Below, piece after piece: positions 1-11,803 of a stretch of DNA of 64,000 bases. The position numbers and the translations under genes are program-made. The notes under the pieces were generated by a model. The model was not told the DNA's origin. It saw only the letters and a program-made list of their open reading frames with translations, and made no database searches. The first letter of the stretch is position 1; each line of letters begins with the position of its first letter. The stretch comes from Luteimicrobium album (GTDB taxonomy: Bacteria; Actinomycetota; Actinomycetes; Actinomycetales; Cellulomonadaceae), in contig NZ_BSUK01000001.1 of assembly GCF_030161555.1 (NCBI RefSeq), forward strand, positions 2,852,001 to 2,916,000, given 5' to 3'.

Positions 1-1
1 C

Positions 2-61
2 ATCGACATGGCCGAGGCGATCGTCGCGTGGCTCAGGACCCTCGGGATCCGGGAGGAGTGA
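2..61 (+). CDS. C-terminal end of an unidentified protein (partial)
   Basis: Only the last 19 codons are inside the window, ending at a TGA at 59-61. They read as an acidic/hydrophobic helix (IDMAEAIVAWLRTLGIREE), which is a plausible protein C-terminus with normal codon use for this genome. The family cannot be named from so little. It converges with glgX, with about 220 bp between them in which I see no gene. Confidence 0.4.
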   Translation: MDMAEAIVAWLRTLGIREE

Positions 62-281
62 TCCTCGGGTTCGTCGGCGTCGCGTGGTCGGGGCCGCGGG
101 CGGGCGCGGCGAGCTGGTTCGGGCTGTCGTGCTTCGGCCCTGGGGGCCGTGCGCACTCCTTGACGCCCTTCACCACTTCCCCGCACCCAACCCGCTCGCC
201 GTTCGGCTCGCCTCCGCCGCCTTCCAGGGCCCGCTCGGCTCGTCGTCTCTGCGTCACCGCGAGTCGGCGTCTTCCCGGCCC

Positions 282-2489
<2,208 letters not shown>

Positions 2490-2494
2490 GCGTC

Positions 2495-3379
2495 TCAGTC
2501 TGGCGAGGCGGATGGTTCCGCACCAAACCGGCGCAGGGCGAACCTGCGTACGAGCGCGGCGATCGGGTGCGGGTCACGCAGCAGCGTCCCGTGGCTCTGA
2601 CCGGGGACGTCGGCGGCGCGGGCGTCGGGGACGAGCCGGGCGACCTGTTGGGCCCAGTCCCTGGGCGAGACGTGGTCGAGAGAGCCTCGCAGAACGAGGG
2701 TCGGGGCTTGCACGGCGGGGAGCCGTTCCTCGGCGCGGTGCGTGAGCATCTTGGCGAGGACGGTGAAGAACCAGCGGGGGTCCGACCTGAGGTACTCCGT
2801 CAGGCCGGTGACCAGGACGCCGACGCTCTCCACAGCGAGGTCCTGGACGAGACGCAGTGCCTGGACCGTCGCGTGCCGCTCCGCCGGGTTGATCGTGGGT
2901 GCTATCAGGACGAGCCCGTCGACGAGCTCGGGGGCCTGGGCCGCGGTCTCGGTGGCGACCTGCGTCCCCATGGAGTGGCCGATGAGGACGAGGGGCCTTC
3001 CGGGTGCTGTGCGGGGCCGGACGACGTCGCGGACGAAGGCTGCTACGAGCGCGCCCAGGTCGGCCATGGTGGGGGCGCGGGCGGGCTCGGGAGCGTCGCC
3101 GAAGCCTGGCAGGTCGACGACCCAGGCGTCGCCGTCGGTCGCGAGGTCTTCCGCCAGGGGCAGCAGGGTCCGCCGCCCCATGCCGATCCCGTGCACGAGG
3201 ACGTACACGGGTGGTGCGGCCGTGGGGGCCACGGGCGCGCGGAGGTGCTCGTAGACGAGCTCGAGCTCACCGAGACGGGACTTTCCCAGGCGGTGCACCC
3301 GGCCGGGTCCGCCGAGGTCCGCATCCGGGGAGACACGATCGCGGTTGTCAGTGAGCGCCACGAGCCCAGTGTGGGCCAC
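2495..3379 (-). CDS. Alpha/beta-fold hydrolase
   Basis: About 294 residues with a complete alpha/beta-hydrolase core. An oxyanion strand HGIGMG sits near residue 64. The nucleophile elbow is GHSMG (Ser near residue 135). The acid Asp is in LRGSLDHVSP and the His in GQSHGT near the C-terminus. No signal peptide is visible, so it is probably cytosolic. The substrate cannot be deduced; lipases, haloperoxidase-like esterases and C-C hydrolases share this layout. The GTG at 3379 gives the longest form. A GTG about 18 bp further in is an alternative. It sits directly upstream of glgX on the same strand. Confidence 0.85.
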   Translation of the reverse strand: MAHTGLVALTDNRDRVSPDADLGGPGRVHRLGKSRLGELELVYEHLRAPVAPTAAPPVYVLVHGIGMGRRTLLPLAEDLATDGDAWVVDLPGFGDAPEPARAPTMADLGALVAAFVRDVVRPRTAPGRPLVLIGHSMGTQVATETAAQAPELVDGLVLIAPTINPAERHATVQALRLVQDLAVESVGVLVTGLTEYLRSDPRWFFTVLAKMLTHRAEERLPAVQAPTLVLRGSLDHVSPRDWAQQVARLVPDARAADVPGQSHGTLLRDPHPIAALVRRFALRRFGAEPSASPD

Positions 3380-3513
3380 GTGCGGGGCGCGGTGCGCGCC
3401 TTGCCGGACGGCCCGGCATCGTGCCCAGTCGCGCCGGTAGGGTCGGGGAGAGGTCGGACGGGAGTTGCCGTGCGACCGCCCCTAACCCGCCTCTTCGGAG
3501 TAGGAGCTGTCGC

Positions 3514-4361
3514 ATGGCTGCCGCGCTGCGCGTCGTCGTCGCCGTCAAGTACGTCCCGGACATCCAGTCCGCCCGCGCGTTCGAGGACTGTCGCCTCGTG
3601 CGGACCAGCGACGACGGCACCCTCAACGAGCTCGACGAGAACGCCGTCGAGGCGGCGCTCCGCCTCGTCGAGGCGCTCCCGGAGGACGCGCGCGAGGCCA
3701 GCGAGGTCGTCGTCGTGACGGTCGGCCCCGCCGATGCCGAGGCGGCGCTGCGCAAGGCGTACCAGCTCGGCGCGGACCGTGCCGTCCACGTCGTCGACGA
3801 CGCGCTGGCCGGCTCCGACTACCACGGGACCGCGGTGGCGCTGGCGGCGGCGATCCGGCGCCTGCACGACGAGCGCCCCGTCGACCTGGTGCTCACGGGC
3901 ATGGCCGCGCTCGACGGCCTCGGCTCGGTCGTGCCCACCCTCGCGGCGTCGTGGCTGGGCTGGCCGTCGGTCGGACTGGTCACCGCGTTCGAGCTGGACG
4001 AGGGCACCGTCGCCGCGACCCGCGAGCTCGACGGCGTCACCGAGACCGTCACGGTCCCGCGGCCCGCGGTCGTGTCGGTCACCGACCACGCGAACGACCC
4101 GCGGTTCCCCAACTTCAAGCTCATCATGGCGGCGCGCAGCAAGCCCGTGGACACGTGGTCGCTCGCCGACCTCGAGGAGCCGCTCGAGCGTCTGTCCGAG
4201 GACGCCGGGCTGCCGTTGCCCGGCGTCGGGGAGAGGGTGCCCGCGCCCGCACGACGAGTGCCGAGCCGCGCCCGCCGCGCCCGGAGACCGAGGTCGTCAC
4301 CGACAAGGGCGAGGGCGGCATCGCGCTCGCCGAGTTCCTCATCCGCCACGAGCTCGTCTGA
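3514..4361 (+). CDS. etfB: Electron transfer flavoprotein beta subunit EtfB (one frameshift in this sequence)
   Basis: Small ETF subunit that binds AMP and carries electrons from acyl-CoA and other flavin dehydrogenases to the quinone pool with EtfA. Recognisable signatures are the N-terminal VVVAVKYVPD, the LNELDENAVEAALRL stretch, and the family loop NDPRFPNFKLIMAARSKPV near residue 205. The ATG at 3514 follows GTAGGAGCTGTCGC, with GGAG as a plausible ribosome site. The frame breaks near 4245-4250 in a C-rich run. The normal C-terminus (EVVTDKGEGGIALAEFLIRHELV, shown by its tail IALAEFLIRHELV) continues one frame over to the TGA at 4359-4361. One added C repairs it. etfA follows 11 bp later. 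Confidence 0.9.
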
Positions 4362-4372
4362 GAGGCCCGGAC

Positions 4373-5382
4373 ATGACCAGCTCCCGCCGCACCGTCCTCG
4401 TCCACCTCGACACGCCCGCGACCGAGCTGAGCAGCTCCGCGCTCGAGCTCCTCACGCTGGCCCGCTCGCTGGGCCGTGTCGAGGCCGTCGCCCTCGCGTC
4501 GCCCAGCCTGACGACGCTCGCCCAGCTCGGCGCGTACGGCGTCGAGCTCGTCCGCCAGGCCGAGGTGAACGACGACCTCGGGCCCGACGCCGCCCACTCG
4601 ACCGCGCTCGTCGCCGAGGCGCTCGCACGCGCCGCCGACGCGTCCGGCGCGGCCGTCGTCCTGCTCGCCTCGACGTTCCCCAACAAGGAGTCCGCGGCCC
4701 GCCTCGCGTTCCTCACGGGCGCCGGGCTCGTGATCGACGCCGCCGCGGTCGGGGTGTCCGACGACGGCCACGTCGTCGGGTCCAAGCGCGTCCTCGCCGG
4801 GTCCTGGGACACGTCGTGCGAGATCGTGACGGACCTCGCGGTCCTCACCGTGCGCGCCAACGCCGTCGTCCCGGAGCCCGCCGAGGCGGCCGTCGAGACC
4901 ACGGTCGAGGGCTTCGCCGTCGTCCCGTCGGCGCTCGCGAAGGCCGGCGTCCCGACGTCGCGCGAGGTGCACGCCGCCGAGCACGGCGACGGCCCCGCCC
5001 GGCCCGCGCTCGCCGAGGCCGCATTCGTCGTCGCGGGCGGCCGGGGGACGTTCGGCGACTTCACGCCCGTCGAGGACCTCGCCGACGCGCTGGGCGCGGC
5101 CGTGGGCGCGACGCGCGACTGCGTCGACGAGGGTGGATCGGCCACGACGCCCAGATCGGCCAGACGGGCGTGACCGTCGCGCCGCGGGTCTACATCGGCG
5201 CCGGGATCTCCGGCGCGCCGCACCACCGCGGCGGCATGCAGGCGTCCCAGGTCATCGTCGCGGTCAACAACGACCCCGACTGCCCGCTCTTCGAGATCAG
5301 CGACCTCGCGGTCGTCGGCGACCTGCACGAGGTGCTGCCCCAGGCGGCCGAGCGGATCCGAGAGCACCGGGCGCAGGGCTGA
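4373..5382 (+). CDS. etfA: Electron transfer flavoprotein alpha subunit EtfA (one frameshift in this sequence)
   Basis: FAD-binding ETF subunit, partner of the preceding EtfB. The N-terminal half is an ETF alpha/beta domain. The C-terminal FAD domain begins with AAFVVAGGRG near residue 220. The diagnostic FAD-binding segment GQTGVTVAPRVYIGAGISGA and the AVNNDPDCPLFEISD segment lie after 5160 in another frame. Adding one G to the run at 5130-5132 turns the junction into DEG-WIGHDAQIGQTG and gives a protein of about 336 residues, the usual EtfA length. I therefore read the break as a sequence error. The same etfB-etfA order is found in most actinobacteria. Confidence 0.9.
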
Positions 5383-5414
5383 GCGCTGTCACACGCCGTC
5401 CGTAGGGTCGGGGC

Positions 5415-6560
5415 ATGGCCGACGACGTCACACCCCGGGTCCTCAACCGGACGCTGCTCGCCCGCCAGCACCTGCTCGAACGGCTGCCCCGGGACGACCC
5501 GCGCGCGGACCCCGTCGCGCTCACGACGCATCTGCTCGGGCTCCAGGCGCAGGAGCCGCTGCCGCCGTACCTGTCGCTGGCGGCGCGCGTCGACGCGTTC
5601 GACCCGCGCGACCTGTCCCGCGCCCTCGACGGCCGCCGCGTCCTGCGCGTCCTGCTGATGCGCGGCACCATCCACACGGTCGCGCCCGACGACGCGCGGC
5701 TCCTGCGGGTCCTCGTCCAGCCGTTCCTCGACAAGGTCTCGCGGAACAGCGCGGCGAGCCGCCCGGCCGCGCACGTCCCGCTCGACGACCTCGTGGCGGC
5801 AGGCCGCGCCCTGATGGGCGGCGGTCCGGTCCCGGTGAAGGCGCTGGGTACGGCGCTGGCCGAACGGTTCGACGCGCCGCCGTCGGCACTGGTCAACCGT
5901 CTGCGCGAGGGCGTGCCCCTGGTCCAGACGCCGCCCCGCGGGCTCTGGGGCCGGCCCGGTGGCGTGGCCTACGTGCCGCTCGAGTCGTGGCTCGGCGAGC
6001 CCGATGGCCTGCTCGACCTGCGCTCCGACACCCTGCCCGACGGCGCGCCCCGGTCCGCGGCGCTCGCGGGCGTCGTGCGGCGGTACCTCGCGGCGTTCGG
6101 GCCGGGCACGCCCGCCGACGTCACGACGTGGTCCGGGATCACCGGGATCCGTGCCGTGTTCGACGCGCTGGGCGACGAGCTGGTCCCGCTCCGCACCGAC
6201 GACGGCCGGACCGTCTGGGACCTCGCCGGTGTGTCCCTCGCCGACCCGGACGTACCCGCGCCGGCCCGCCTGCTGGGACGCTATGACAACGTGTGGCTCT
6301 CCCACGCGGGCCGCGACCGGGTCACCCCGCCCGACGCGCGTCGCCGCTGGATGGGGTCGAACGGCGGGGTCGGGAGCGTGGTGCTGGTGGACGGCGTGAT
6401 GGCGGGCCTCTGGTCGACGACCGCGCAGGGCGGGGTCGAGGTCGAGCTGTTCGACCGGGTGAGCGGATCCCAGCGGGCCGAGCTCGACGCCGAGGTGGCG
6501 CGGGTCGAGTCCCTGCTCGCGGTCCCCGCGGACGAGGCCGCCGCGGTGGCGGACCGGTGA
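5415..6560 (+). CDS. Winged-helix protein of the HTH_42 superfamily, AlkZ-like DNA glycosylase candidate
   Basis: A 381-residue protein of the HTH_42 (winged helix DNA-binding domain-containing) superfamily. Family markers are the N-terminal LNRTLLARQHLLER, the LMRGTIHTV strand near residue 78, and the RLLGRYDNVWLSH segment near residue 290. LLGLQAQEP places Gln44-Ala-Gln46 where AlkZ-type glycosylases carry their catalytic QxQ motif, so base excision of bulky or crosslinked adducts is a reasonable inference. Activity is not proven by the sequence. TAGGGT lies 7 nt before the ATG, with no Shine-Dalgarno sequence, which suggests a leaderless start. Its TGA overlaps the GTG of the next gene, so the two are translationally coupled. 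Confidence 0.82.
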   Translation: MADDVTPRVLNRTLLARQHLLERLPRDDPRADPVALTTHLLGLQAQEPLPPYLSLAARVDAFDPRDLSRALDGRRVLRVLLMRGTIHTVAPDDARLLRVLVQPFLDKVSRNSAASRPAAHVPLDDLVAAGRALMGGGPVPVKALGTALAERFDAPPSALVNRLREGVPLVQTPPRGLWGRPGGVAYVPLESWLGEPDGLLDLRSDTLPDGAPRSAALAGVVRRYLAAFGPGTPADVTTWSGITGIRAVFDALGDELVPLRTDDGRTVWDLAGVSLADPDVPAPARLLGRYDNVWLSHAGRDRVTPPDARRRWMGSNGGVGSVVLVDGVMAGLWSTTAQGGVEVELFDRVSGSQRAELDAEVARVESLLAVPADEAAAVADR

Positions 6561-7939
6561 GCGGCCCCGCGTCCTTCGACGACCACGTCCTGCTCGTGCC
6601 CTCGTCGGCCCGCGACGCCGTGCTGATCCGGGTCGACGAGGCGGGGGAGCGCCGCTGGCCGACCGTCCGGGGCGGGCGGGCGCGTGAGCTCGACGAGATC
6701 CTGGCCGACGTCGCCCGGCTCGCGGGTCCTGACCTGGTGTTCCTGCGTATCGCGGGCCGTGCGGAGGTCCCGCTCGGCGAAGGGGGCGCGACGGCCCGGA
6801 CCGACCTCCTCGTGCACGACGCCTTGACCGTCTCGCTCGAGCACCTCCCGGGCCCGGCCCGGTGGGCCTGGTGCCCCGTCGACGACGTCGCGACCCTGCT
6901 CCCGCCGCTGCCCGACGCGCTCCGTGGCTCGTTCGCCCGCTGGCTCGACGAGCTGCACGGCGCGCCCCCACCGCCGCAGCGGCCCGCCTGGGCGAACCCG
7001 GGCGGCATCCGGCCCTTCCTCGCGTGGCTCGCCGCCGCGGTGCGGGCGACCGGCGCGACCCCCGAGGGTGAGCCCGAGGTGCTGCAGCAGTGGGGGATCT
7101 CGCTCGTCGTGCGGCAGCGCACCGACCGCGGGCCCCTGTTCGGCAAGGCCGTGGGCGCAGTCTTCGCGTCCGAGCCCGCGATCACGCGCCTCCTCGCGGC
7201 CGACCGCCCGGGCACCGTGCCCGGTGTCCTCGCCGTCGACACCGAGCGCGCCTGGGTGCTGCTCGACGACGCCCGGATCCGCCCGATCGGGGGCGCCGAC
7301 GCCGCCGAGGGGCTCCGCGCGCTGGCCCGGCTGCAGCGCGCGTGGATCGGCCGGACCGACGAGCTGCGCGCCGTCGGCTGCCCGGACCGCGGTCCGGCCA
7401 CGCTCGCGGACGACCTCGCCGCCTCGCTCGAGGACCTCGAGCTCGCGAGCGAGCTCGCACCGACCCGCGGGCTCGACGCGGCGGAACGCGCACGGCTGCG
7501 TGCGCTCCTCCCCGCGTTCGCGGGGCTGTGCCGCGACGCGGAGGACGACGGCCTGCCCCTCACGCTCCTGCACGGCGACTGCCACCCCGGCAACACCGGC
7601 GTCCGCGACGACGGCAGCGTGTGCCTGCTCGACTGGTCCGACGCGGCCGTCGGGCACCCGTTCGTCGACGTCGACGTGTGGCTCAGCCACGTCACCGAGG
7701 ACGATCGGCCGGCGCTCCGGGCCGCGTACCTCGCCGAGTGGCCTGAGGTCGCCGACGGCGAAGCCGCCCTGCTGCGCGCCGACGTCCTGTGCGCGGCGTA
7801 CCAGGTCGTGACCTCGCAACGGCTCCTGCGGGCGCTCGAGGAGGACGAGTGGCCGGGGTTCGCGGGCGGCATGTCGTTCTGGGCGCGCCGGGTCCTGGAC
7901 CGCTACGACGTGCTCGTCGCGTCCACGCTCCGGTCCTGA
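6557..7939 (+). CDS. Aminoglycoside phosphotransferase-fold kinase-like protein
   Basis: A 460-residue protein starting at a GTG that overlaps the upstream stop (GTGA). The C-terminal half has the APH/choline-kinase signature: catalytic loop LLHGDCHPGN near residue 337, then CLLDWSDAAVGHP with the metal-binding Asp. The N-terminal 130 residues (starting ASFDDHVLLVPSS) look like a separate small alpha/beta domain, possibly a degenerate Nudix-like fold, but I cannot assign it firmly. Substrate unknown. Coupling to the AlkZ-like gene suggests a joint role, perhaps protection from a DNA-damaging metabolite. That is inference only. Confidence 0.78.
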   Translation: MSGPASFDDHVLLVPSSARDAVLIRVDEAGERRWPTVRGGRARELDEILADVARLAGPDLVFLRIAGRAEVPLGEGGATARTDLLVHDALTVSLEHLPGPARWAWCPVDDVATLLPPLPDALRGSFARWLDELHGAPPPPQRPAWANPGGIRPFLAWLAAAVRATGATPEGEPEVLQQWGISLVVRQRTDRGPLFGKAVGAVFASEPAITRLLAADRPGTVPGVLAVDTERAWVLLDDARIRPIGGADAAEGLRALARLQRAWIGRTDELRAVGCPDRGPATLADDLAASLEDLELASELAPTRGLDAAERARLRALLPAFAGLCRDAEDDGLPLTLLHGDCHPGNTGVRDDGSVCLLDWSDAAVGHPFVDVDVWLSHVTEDDRPALRAAYLAEWPEVADGEAALLRADVLCAAYQVVTSQRLLRALEEDEWPGFAGGMSFWARRVLDRYDVLVASTLRS

Positions 7940-8089
7940 ACGAGCTCGCGCACTGCCGAGCACGGGATCGCCCACCGCTCACCTCGCCGAGCACGCGGGG
8001 ATGCACCCGTTCTGGAGCGGAACGGTGCATCAGTCCGTGCTCGCCGCGGCGGTCGCTGACGCAGCGCCACCGCCGGTGAGCTTCGGCGC

Positions 8090-8388
8090 TCAGCCGCCCG
8101 CGAAGGGGGCAGCAGGTCGACGACGGCGCTGCCCGGCACGGGCGCACCGCGGTCGGCGCGCACCCCGTCGACGAGGACCGAGCACCGTGCGACCACGTCG
8201 GCAGCGTCCGGCGCGTCGGCGAGCACATCGGCGAGCAGGTCGCCCACGGTCGCGGCCGAACCGGTCGGGACGTCGCGTTCCGACCACCCGAGCGCGGCGC
8301 GCGCGGCCGCGAACGCCCGGACGCGCACGGTCGTCGTCGCGCCGCCCGCACCGGTCGGTGTGCTGATCCGTTCGTCGGTCGTCGTCAC
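8090..8388 (-). CDS. moaD: Molybdopterin synthase small subunit MoaD (one frameshift in this sequence)
   Basis: Ubiquitin-like sulfur carrier of molybdopterin synthase. It is thiocarboxylated at its C-terminal Gly-Gly and works with MoaE (here fused to MogA at 14434-15399). The GTG at 8388 starts VTTTDERISTP. The beta-grasp core VRVRAFAAARAALG and the VDGVRADRGAPVPGS loop are clear. The terminal LLPPFAGG followed by TGA appears only if one base is added to the 5-nt G run at 8105-8109 (plus strand). That terminal diglycine is the functional hallmark, so the uncorrected run-on reading is wrong. It follows moaA by 38 bp on the same strand. Confidence 0.82.
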
Positions 8389-8426
8389 TCGTGCTCCCTG
8401 TCTCGGCCTCGCCACGTCTCTCGGCT

Positions 8427-9560
8427 CTAGCCGCCGATGGCGCTCATGGTCCGTTCGGGCTGCGTGAAGCCCGGTGCGCTCATCCCGTGCCCGGCGGCCT
8501 TGCCCCACATCGCCGTCCGCCACGTGTCGGCGAGCTCGCCGTCGGTCGCGCCGGCGCGCAGCGGGCCGAGGAGGTCGGTCTCGGTGTGCGCGAACAGGCA
8601 GCTCCGCACGGCGCCCTCCGCGGTGAGGCGGGTGCGGCGGCAGTCGGCGCAGAACGGCTCCGTCACGGACGCGATGATGCCCACGGTGCCGAACCGTGGT
8701 GTCGCCGTAGGCGACGACCCGCCACCGGGTCCCGGGGCGAGCACCGCGAAACGCTCGGCCGGTGCGCCGTCGCGCGGGGCGTCGTCGGGCACGAGCGTGA
8801 AGCGCTCGGCGAGGATCCCGCGGACGTGCGCCGCGGTGACCATGCCGTCGCGGGACCAGCGGTGGTCGGCGTCGAGCGGCATCTGCTCGATGAACCGCAG
8901 CTCGAAGCCGCGCTCGAGGCACCAGGCCAGCAGCTCGGAGGCGTGCTCGGCGTTCACCCCGTGGACCAGGACGGCGTTGACCTTGACCACGTCGAACACC
9001 TCGGCGGCCGCGGCGAGCCCGGCGAGCGTGCGCTCGAGGAACGGGCGGCGGGCGAGGCGCGCGAACGTGTCGGGGTCGAGGGTGTCGAGCGAGACGTTGA
9101 CCCGGTCGAGGCCCGCGTCGCGCAGGGCGTGGGCGCGGTGGTCGAGCCCGACGGCGTTGGTGGTGAGCGAGAGCTCGGGGCGGTCGGGGAGCGCGGCGCA
9201 GTCCCGGACGATGTCGACGAGGTCGCCGCGCAGCAGCGGCTCGCCGCCCGTGAAGCGGACCTGGCGCACCCCGAGGTCGCGGGTCGCGATCCCGACGAGC
9301 CGCACGATCTCCTCGCGCGTCATGACGGCGTCGCGGGGGAGCGTGGGCAGCCCCTCGGCCGGCATGCAGTACGTGCAGCGGAGGTTGCAACGGTCGGTCA
9401 GGGACACCCGCAGGTCGGTCGCGGTCCGCCCGAACCGGTCCACGAGCCCCGCGTCGGCGGGGCGGTCGGCGGGCAGCAGGAGCCCGTGCGCGCCGTCCGC
9501 GCCGCTCCCGGCGTGCGCCTGCGGCGCGAGCGTGGGGAGTCCGAGCGAGACGACGGCCAT
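8427..9560 (-). CDS. moaA: GTP 3',8-cyclase MoaA
   Basis: Radical-SAM enzyme that with MoaC converts GTP to cyclic pyranopterin monophosphate, the first step of molybdenum cofactor synthesis. Of the 377 residues, DRCNLRCTYCM near residue 57 holds the CxxxCxxC cluster for the SAM-bound 4Fe-4S. FTGGEPLLR follows at about residue 100. The second cluster cysteines are in FCADCRRTRLTAEGAVRSC. The protein ends in SAIGG, the C-terminal diglycine that MoaA needs for activity. An N-terminal extension of about 45 residues precedes the core. CAGAAT lies 6 nt upstream of the ATG, suggesting a leaderless start. It is transcribed divergently from the Mop regulator and mod genes. Confidence 0.95.
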   Translation of the reverse strand: MAVVSLGLPTLAPQAHAGSGADGAHGLLLPADRPADAGLVDRFGRTATDLRVSLTDRCNLRCTYCMPAEGLPTLPRDAVMTREEIVRLVGIATRDLGVRQVRFTGGEPLLRGDLVDIVRDCAALPDRPELSLTTNAVGLDHRAHALRDAGLDRVNVSLDTLDPDTFARLARRPFLERTLAGLAAAAEVFDVVKVNAVLVHGVNAEHASELLAWCLERGFELRFIEQMPLDADHRWSRDGMVTAAHVRGILAERFTLVPDDAPRDGAPAERFAVLAPGPGGGSSPTATPRFGTVGIIASVTEPFCADCRRTRLTAEGAVRSCLFAHTETDLLGPLRAGATDGELADTWRTAMWGKAAGHGMSAPGFTQPERTMSAIGG

Positions 9561-9694
9561 CGCTCGATTCTGCCCCGTCCGCCGCGCCGATTCACCTTCT
9601 CACCGGGGTCGCGTGGCCGGTGCGAGAACCGCGTGACGCAACCGCAACCCGGACGGAACGGCAGGGCCGCAGATGCGGCACTAGGGTCGGTCGC

Positions 9695-10093
9695 ATGACG
9701 CAGCTGCGAGTCGGTGACGCGGCACGCCTGCTGGGCGTGAGCACCGACACGGTGCGCCGCCACATCGCGGGCGGGCTCCTCGAGGCCGGGACCGACGGCG
9801 CCGGGCACCGCGTCGTCGACGGCGCCGACCTCGCCCGGTTCGTCCGCGAGCACGCGCACGCCCCCGACGACGGCGCCGCGGGCTCGGCGCGCAACCGGTT
9901 CGTCGGCCTCGTCACCGCGCTGTTGGTCGACGACGTGATGGCGCAGGTCGAGGTCCAGGCCGGACCGCACCGCGTCGTCTCGCTGATCAGCGCGGAAGCC
10001 GTGCACGAGCTCGACCTCAAGGTCGGGGACGTGGCCACCGCGGTCGTCAAGGCGACGTCCGTGATGATCGACACACCGAAGGGGATTCGATGA
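9695..10093 (+). CDS. Molybdate-responsive regulator candidate: helix-turn-helix plus Mop/TOBE domain
   Basis: 132 residues. The first 50 form an excisionase/MerR-like helix-turn-helix (LRVGDAARLLGVSTDTVRRHI). The last 65 form a molbindin-type Mop/TOBE domain (ARNRFVGLVTALLVDDVMAQVEVQAG and VGDVATAVVKATSVMI), which in other proteins binds molybdate or tungstate. As first gene of the mod operon it is a likely one-component oxyanion sensor, simpler than ModE. TAGGGT lies 7 nt before the ATG, so the message may be leaderless. The stop overlaps the modA start (ATGA). The binding site was not identified. Confidence 0.85.
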   Translation: MTQLRVGDAARLLGVSTDTVRRHIAGGLLEAGTDGAGHRVVDGADLARFVREHAHAPDDGAAGSARNRFVGLVTALLVDDVMAQVEVQAGPHRVVSLISAEAVHELDLKVGDVATAVVKATSVMIDTPKGIR

Positions 10094-10902
10094 GGCAACT
10101 GAGGTCCGCGCTCGGAGCGGTCGGCGCGATGTGCACCATCGTCGGGGCGCTCGCGCTCGCCGGGTGCTCGTCCGACGACGGCGGGACGAGCACGGGCAGC
10201 AGCACGAGCGGCGGGGACAAGACGCTCGTCGTGTTCGCCGCGGCGTCGCTCACCGACACGTTCACGACGATCGCGCACCAGTTCGAGGCCGATCACGCGG
10301 GCGTGACCGTGAAGCTGAGCTTCGCGGGGTCGTCGGACCTCGTGGCGCAGCTCCAGGAGGGCGCGCCGGCCGACGTCTTCGCGTCCGCGGACGAGCCGAA
10401 CATGAAGAAGCTCACCGACGCGGGCCTCGCCGCAGGCGACCCGGTGCCGTTCGCGACCAACGTGCTGACGATCGTCACGCCGCCCGACAACCCGGCCGGA
10501 ATCACGTCGTTCCAGGACCTGGGCAAGAGCGGCGTGAAGGTCGACGTGTGCGCCCCGCAGGTGCCCTGCGGGAACGCGGCCAAGGAGGTCGAGGCGGCCA
10601 CGGGCGTCACGATCAAGCCCGTGAGCGAGGAGTCGAAGGTCACCGACGTGCTCGCCAAGGTCACGTCGGGCGAGGCGGACGCCGGGCTCGTGTACGTCAC
10701 GGATGCGAAGGGCGCGCTCGCGAAGGACGCGGGCTCGCTCAAGCAGATCGACTTCCCCGAGTCGGCGAAGGCCGTGAACACATACCCGATCGTGGCCGTC
10801 AAGGACAGCAAGAACGCCGACCTCGCGAGCGAGTTCGTCGCGGCCGTCACCGGCGAGGCCGGGCAGAAGGTCCTGCAGGATGCGGGCTTCGGTGCCCCGT
10901 GA
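10090..10902 (+). CDS. modA: Molybdate ABC transporter substrate-binding lipoprotein ModA
   Basis: Extracytoplasmic molybdate/tungstate receptor, 270 residues. A lipoprotein signal peptide (hydrophobic [13 protein letters not shown], lipidated Cys near residue 25) is followed by a Ser/Gly/Thr linker. The mature start is [13 protein letters not shown]. The oxyanion-binding pattern [24 protein letters not shown] and the late [14 protein letters not shown] segment are typical of ModA. It is coupled to the upstream regulator by an ATGA overlap and followed by modB and modC, completing the importer. Confidence 0.95.
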   Translation: MRQLRSALGAVGAMCTIVGALALAGCSSDDGGTSTGSSTSGGDKTLVVFAAASLTDTFTTIAHQFEADHAGVTVKLSFAGSSDLVAQLQEGAPADVFASADEPNMKKLTDAGLAAGDPVPFATNVLTIVTPPDNPAGITSFQDLGKSGVKVDVCAPQVPCGNAAKEVEAATGVTIKPVSEESKVTDVLAKVTSGEADAGLVYVTDAKGALAKDAGSLKQIDFPESAKAVNTYPIVAVKDSKNADLASEFVAAVTGEAGQKVLQDAGFGAP

Positions 10903-11803
10903 GTCCGTCCTGACCGAGGCCGCCGCGACCCCCGCGGCGGCCTCGGTCGGCCGTGCGTCGGGGCGTCGCCGGGTCCGCGGGGGCCGGGTGGTCTCGCCCC
11001 GCCTGCCGTGGTGGCTCGTCGCCGTCGCGGTGGTCGGGATCGCGTTCGTGGTCGCGCCCGTCGTCGTCATGGCGACGCGCGGCGACTGGGGTCAGTTCTG
11101 GTCTCTCGTCACGTCCGACGCGTCCCTCGACGCGCTGCGCCTGAGCCTGTTCACGTCGGTCGTGAGCACGGCGATCTGCGTGGTCGTGGGCGTGCCCGTC
11201 GCGATGGTGCTCGCGCGCACGCGGTTCCCCGGCCTGTCCGTGGTGAGGGCGCTCGTCCTGCTTCCGCTCGTCCTGCCGCCCGTCGTGTGCGGGCTCGCGC
11301 TCCTGTACGCGTTCGGGCGGCGCGGGCCGTTCGGGCACGCGCTCGAGAACGCCGGCATCTCGATCGCCTTCACGACGACGGCCGTCGTCATCTCGCACGT
11401 CTTCGTCGCGCTGCCGTTCCTCGTCCTCACGCTCGAGGGCGCCCTCAAGGTGCGCGGCACCGGCCCGGAGCTCGCCGCGGCGTCGCTCGGCGCGGGGCCG
11501 AGCCGGACGTTCTGGCTCGTCACCCTCCCGTCGGTCGCGCCGGCGCTCGCGGGCGGCGCGCTGCTCGCGTTCGCGCGCTCGCTCGGCGAGTTCGGCGCGA
11601 CGCTCACGTTCGCGGGCTCGCTGCAGGGCGTCACGCGGACGCTCCCGCTCGAGATCTACCTCCAGCGCGAGACCGACCCCGACGCCGCGGTCGCGCTGTC
11701 CATGCTGCTCGTGATCGTCGCGGTGATCGTGGTCGCGCTCGTCCACTCCGCCGGCGGGACGCGCAGCTTCCGCCGCGGGTTGACGGACAGCGTCGCGGCA
11801 TGA
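10892..11803 (+). CDS. modB: Molybdate ABC transporter permease ModB
   Basis: About 303-residue membrane permease with roughly five to six hydrophobic segments ([20 protein letters not shown] first). It has the ABC permease EAA-type loop [23 protein letters not shown] and the ModB/CysT-like [15 protein letters not shown] chose the GTG at 10892; an ATG at 10880 in the same frame is an alternative. Both overlap the end of modA. The stop overlaps the modC ATG. Confidence 0.93.
   Translation: MPRESVLTEAAATPAAASVGRASGRRRVRGGRVVSPRLPWWLVAVAVVGIAFVVAPVVVMATRGDWGQFWSLVTSDASLDALRLSLFTSVVSTAICVVVGVPVAMVLARTRFPGLSVVRALVLLPLVLPPVVCGLALLYAFGRRGPFGHALENAGISIAFTTTAVVISHVFVALPFLVLTLEGALKVRGTGPELAAASLGAGPSRTFWLVTLPSVAPALAGGALLAFARSLGEFGATLTFAGSLQGVTRTLPLEIYLQRETDPDAAVALSMLLVIVAVIVVALVHSAGGTRSFRRGLTDSVAA

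Noticed and set aside
9561..9694. Molybdenum-cofactor riboswitch before the molybdenum genes
   Set aside because: The short interval has no extended conserved stem set and both flanking genes appear leaderless.
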